Shown: in pieces, positions 5,891-8,297 of the stretch
Layout: the number at the start of each line of letters is the position of its first letter
How positions within the stretch are numbered: the stretch's first letter is position 1
From: Hyphomicrobiales bacterium
Lineage (GTDB): Bacteria; Pseudomonadota; Alphaproteobacteria; Rhizobiales; CAYWUX01
DNA: 8,297 nucleotides
NCBI GenBank assembly: GCA_028279265.1
Contig: JANQOC010000732.1
Span: forward strand, 1 to 8,297
Direction: 5' to 3'
Notes under the pieces: model-generated
Databases searched by the model: none
Told to the model about the DNA's origin: nothing
The model's input: the letters and a program-made list of their open reading frames with translations, nothing else
Position numbers and translations under genes: made by a program

Positions 5891-8009
5891 AACAAAAAAA
5901 GTAGAGATTGAATGGGGCGGCCGACCGCTCGTTTTAGAAACAGGAAAAGTTGCACGACAGGCGGATGGCGCCGTTGTCGCGAAATACGGGGATACGACCG
6001 TTCTGGCAACTGTTGTTGCCGCGCGTGAAGCGCGAAAGGGTATCGATTTCTTCCCGCTAACTGTGAATTATCAGGAAAAAACATATGCGGCAGGCAAAAT
6101 TCCCGGAGGATTTCTGAAACGGGAAGGCCGGCCCTCAGACAAGGAAACACTGACCTCGCGGTTGATAGATCGCCCGATCCGTCCCTTGTTTGTATCAGGG
6201 TTTAAAAACGAGACACAGGTCATCGCAACGGTGCTGTCCCACGATTTGGAAAATGATCCGGATATCGTCGCGATGGTTGCCTGTTCAGCCGCACTGACAA
6301 TTTCCGGCATCCCTTTCATGGGCCCCATTGGCGGGGTTCGCGTCGGACATATCGATGGTGAGCTCGTGCTCAACCCGATGCTTGATGAAATGGAGAACAG
6401 CGACCTGGACCTGGTCGTCGCCGGGACACACGATGCTGTCCTGATGGTCGAGTCCGAGGTTAAGGAACTCGATGAGGAGACCATGCTTCGGGCCGTCATG
6501 TTCGGCCACGAACAGATGCAACCTGTTATCGAGGCGATCATCGGATTGGCCGAGCAGGCCGCAAACGAGCCCTGGGAAATTCAGGCTGACGACAAGGACA
6601 AATATCTGGAACAGGTCAAGCAAATCGCGGAATCCGGTCTCCAGGACGCTTATCAGATTGTCGAGAAAATGCCGCGCCAGCAGGCCATTGGCGAGCTGCG
6701 GGATAAAGTGTTCGAAGAGCTGCTTCCCGAAGATGACGACGGCGGCGAAAAGGTATTGCTGGGAGAGACATTCAAGTCGATCGAGAAAAACATTGTTCGC
6801 GGCAATATCCTCAAAACCGGCAAGAGAATTGATGAGCGGGACCTGAAGACGGTTCGCCCCATCAGTTGCGAAGTCGGGGTTTTGCCAAGAACCCACGGCA
6901 GTGCGTTATTTACCCGCGGTGAAACCCAGGCCCTTGTTGTGACGACGCTGGGGACCGGTGAAGATGAGCAATTCGTTGACGCCCTGGAAGGCACCTACAA
7001 ACAAGCGTTCATGCTTCACTATAATTTCCCGCCCTATTCCGTTGGCGAGGTTGGACGTGTCGGATTTACCGGCCGTCGTGAGGTGGGTCACGGCAAGCTT
7101 GCCTGGCGCGCCGTTCATCCTATTATTCCGGACAAGGAAGAGTTTCCTTATACGATACGTGTCGTATCGGAGATTACGGAATCCAACGGATCATCATCCA
7201 TGGCGACAGTTTGCGGAACGTCCTTGTCGATGATGGATGCCGGTATTCCCCTGCGCACGCCGATTGCCGGTATCGCCATGGGACTGATCAAAGACGGTGA
7301 CGAATTTGCCGTCCTTTCCGATATTCTCGGTGACGAGGACCATCTCGGCGACATGGACTTCAAAGTCGCGGGGACCTCTGAGGGGATCACGTCGCTTCAG
7401 ATGGATATCAAAATCACGGGTATCACCGAAGAGATCATGAAAGTGGCTCTTGAGCAGGCGAAATCCGGCCGCATGCATATTCTGGGAGAGATGAACAAAG
7501 CTCTCAAGGAATCCCGTTCGGAGCTCGGGGAGTACGCGCCGCGTATCGAATCCTTCACGATCCCGACGGACAAAATCCGGGAAGTTATCGGTTCCGGCGG
7601 TTCGGTTATCCGGGGAATTGTCGAAGAAACCGGCGCCAAGATCGATATTTCCGACGATGGTACAGTGAAGGTTGCAGCCGCCGACGGCAAGTCGATCGAA
7701 GCGGCGATGACCCAGATCAAAGAAATTGCAATGGATCCCGAAGTCGGAAAAATTTATCGCGGCAAAGTCGTGAAGATCATGGACTTCGGAGCTTTCGTGA
7801 ATTTCTTCGGAGCCAAGGATGGCCTGGTGCATATTTCCCAGCTCGCGCCGAAACGCGTGAACAATGTCACGGATATCGTCAAAGAGGGCGAGGAAGTGTT
7901 CGTGAAGTTGATGGGATTTGATGACCGCGGCAAAGTCCGCCTCTCTATGAAGGTCGTGGACCAGGAGTCCGGTGAAGAAATCGCGCAGGAAGAAAAGGAA
8001 TCGACCTAG
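5883..8009 (+). CDS. pnp: Polyribonucleotide nucleotidyltransferase (PNPase)
   Basis: PNPase is a trimeric phosphorolytic 3'-5' exoribonuclease releasing nucleoside diphosphates, central to mRNA decay and RNA quality control. The 708-residue protein is full length. Domains: first RNase PH core (about 15-145), helical linker (about 240-320), second RNase PH core (about 325-540), KH domain (about 555-610, GSGGSVIR at 570-577) and S1 domain (about 622-690, GKVVKIMDFGAFV, DGLVHISQL). Catalytic residues fall at E. coli numbering: Arg398, Arg399 and His403 in TGRREVGH, Ser437-439 in NGSSSM, and Asp486, Asp492 and Lys494 in DHLGDMDFK. ATG 5883 is right because an in-frame TAA lies at 5877 and the family start MF, then VEIEWGGRPLVLETG, follows. 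The Shine-Dalgarno is weak and an upstream small ORF overlaps the start. The tail after S1 is short and acidic. TAG 8007-8009 overlaps the stop of the convergent gene. Confidence 0.99.
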   Translation: MFETKKVEIEWGGRPLVLETGKVARQADGAVVAKYGDTTVLATVVAAREARKGIDFFPLTVNYQEKTYAAGKIPGGFLKREGRPSDKETLTSRLIDRPIRPLFVSGFKNETQVIATVLSHDLENDPDIVAMVACSAALTISGIPFMGPIGGVRVGHIDGELVLNPMLDEMENSDLDLVVAGTHDAVLMVESEVKELDEETMLRAVMFGHEQMQPVIEAIIGLAEQAANEPWEIQADDKDKYLEQVKQIAESGLQDAYQIVEKMPRQQAIGELRDKVFEELLPEDDDGGEKVLLGETFKSIEKNIVRGNILKTGKRIDERDLKTVRPISCEVGVLPRTHGSALFTRGETQALVVTTLGTGEDEQFVDALEGTYKQAFMLHYNFPPYSVGEVGRVGFTGRREVGHGKLAWRAVHPIIPDKEEFPYTIRVVSEITESNGSSSMATVCGTSLSMMDAGIPLRTPIAGIAMGLIKDGDEFAVLSDILGDEDHLGDMDFKVAGTSEGITSLQMDIKITGITEEIMKVALEQAKSGRMHILGEMNKALKESRSELGEYAPRIESFTIPTDKIREVIGSGGSVIRGIVEETGAKIDISDDGTVKVAAADGKSIEAAMTQIKEIAMDPEVGKIYRGKVVKIMDFGAFVNFFGAKDGLVHISQLAPKRVNNVTDIVKEGEEVFVKLMGFDDRGKVRLSMKVVDQESGEEIAQEEKEST

Positions 8010-8027
8010 CAGACACGCTGCTGGGTC
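8003..8027. terminator. Hairpin over the pnp/murI junction, candidate bidirectional terminator
   Basis: GACCTAGCAG (8003-8012) and CTGCTGGGTC (8018-8027) form a 10-bp stem around the loop ACACG, with one G-T wobble in the + strand RNA. In the - strand RNA that pair becomes an A-C mismatch. On the + strand no T-run follows, so for pnp it is more likely a 3'-end protecting stem or part of a factor-dependent terminator. On the - strand it is followed by GATTCCTTTTCTTCC, T-rich enough to be a moderate intrinsic terminator for murI. The stop codons of both genes lie in its left arm. Confidence 0.5.
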
Positions 8028-8297
8028 AACCCCTCGAATACGATTTGCGTGTCGCCGAACAGGCTGAGCTGGGTGTTAACGCGATCGACGTCGCCTGTGG
8101 TGTACACACGCGAACCCTGTTGATCCGTTGGCGCGCCCAGATATTCAGGATGGTGCAGGAGGTAGTGCTCCAGGCTGTCGGCGACGATCCTGGGCTGGCT
8201 CAGGATGCGCGTCCGGGCGGGCAGATATTCCGCAAACAAATCCTTGATCAGATGATAGTGGGTGCAGCCCAGTATGACGTTATCCGGGATGGCGTTA
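8006..8297 (-). CDS. murI: Glutamate racemase, C-terminal part
   Basis: Glutamate racemase interconverts L- and D-glutamate in the cytoplasm, supplying D-Glu for peptidoglycan. Ninety-six C-terminal residues are visible, in frame from base 8296; the rest lies beyond the window. The diagnostic element is VILGCTHYHLIKDLF near the visible start. The Cys of GCTHY is the second catalytic cysteine of the Asp/Glu racemase fold, and the His after the Thr is also conserved. Further matches are TRILSQPRIVADSLEHYL and VYTTGDVDRVN, resembling the variant I associate with Rhodospirillales-type MurI proteins (from memory). The gene is convergent with pnp and its TAG (8008-8006) shares CTAG with the pnp stop, so it belongs to another transcription unit. 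The first catalytic Cys cannot be checked here. Another Asp/Glu-racemase-superfamily member is possible but less likely. Confidence 0.85.
   Translation of the reverse strand, partial: NAIPDNVILGCTHYHLIKDLFAEYLPARTRILSQPRIVADSLEHYLLHHPEYLGAPTDQQGSRVYTTGDVDRVNTQLSLFGDTQIVFEGLTQQRVC

Noticed and set aside
7590..7613. KH loop GSGGS suspected of lacking a conserved Lys
   Set aside because: The GxxG core is intact, and from memory E. coli PNPase also has Ser at that position (GKGGSVIR), so nothing is unusual.
7194..7832. Open frame of 212 codons on the - strand opposite pnp (and a similar one at 6285-6896)
   Set aside because: Shadow frames of a well-conserved PNPase; no domain, ribosome binding site or separate context supports them.
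1..8297. CRISPR arrays, tRNA or rRNA genes, insertion sequences, toxin-antitoxin or defence genes
   Set aside because: I looked for regular spaced repeats, cloverleaf patterns, transposase frames and terminal repeats on both strands and saw none; the window is filled by core genes.

Overview
This window is a stretch of the conserved bacterial transcription/translation operon nusA-ylxR-infB-rbfA-truB-rpsO-pnp, all on the + strand. It is met at its downstream end by a convergent gene on the - strand whose visible part looks like the C-terminus of a glutamate racemase (murI). Gene order and protein features point to an alphaproteobacterium: NusA with tandem C-terminal acidic-rich repeats and a low-complexity acidic tail, a YlxR domain fused to an L7Ae-like domain, and the IF2 N-terminal motif LKRTVEAGHVRQ. 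Base composition is moderate: hand counts give about 57% G+C over six sampled 60-nt lines of infB and about 45% across ylxR. That argues against the high-GC Rhizobiales and Rhodobacterales and would suit lineages such as Rhodospirillales, Sneathiellales or Kordiimonadales. The lineage guess is inference only.

Layout: nusA 3' end (1-669), ylxR-L7Ae (700-1374), infB (1378-3984), a 92-nt spacer with a small hairpin and a 21-nt-period repeat, rbfA (4077-4466), a 53-nt spacer, truB (4520-5443) ending inside a small perfect hairpin, rpsO (5472-5741), a 141-nt leader holding a possible rpsO terminator and a small ORF coupled to pnp, pnp (5883-8009), and murI on the opposite strand (8006-8297, cut by the window edge). 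The pnp and murI stop codons share the palindrome CTAG, which lies inside a 10-bp hairpin. No stretch over 300 bases lacks a gene.

The genes form one functional group. NusA controls elongation, pausing and antitermination. YlxR is an RNA-binding accessory protein. IF2 delivers initiator tRNA. RbfA matures the 30S 5' domain. TruB makes psi55 in tRNA. S15 nucleates the 30S central domain. PNPase degrades and polishes RNA. MurI supplies D-glutamate for peptidoglycan and belongs to a separate transcription unit.

I found no undescribed system of the defence, mobile-element or novel-enzyme kind; this is core genome. The points worth a second look are regulatory and at the junctions: a 26-codon ORF with a strong Shine-Dalgarno overlapping the pnp start by 8 nt, the shared stop codons at the pnp/murI junction inside a hairpin, mutually exclusive hairpins at the end of rpsO, a hairpin whose loop is the truB stop codon, an rbfA start without a visible Shine-Dalgarno, and an AT-richer ylxR with a changed signature motif and an unclear start.
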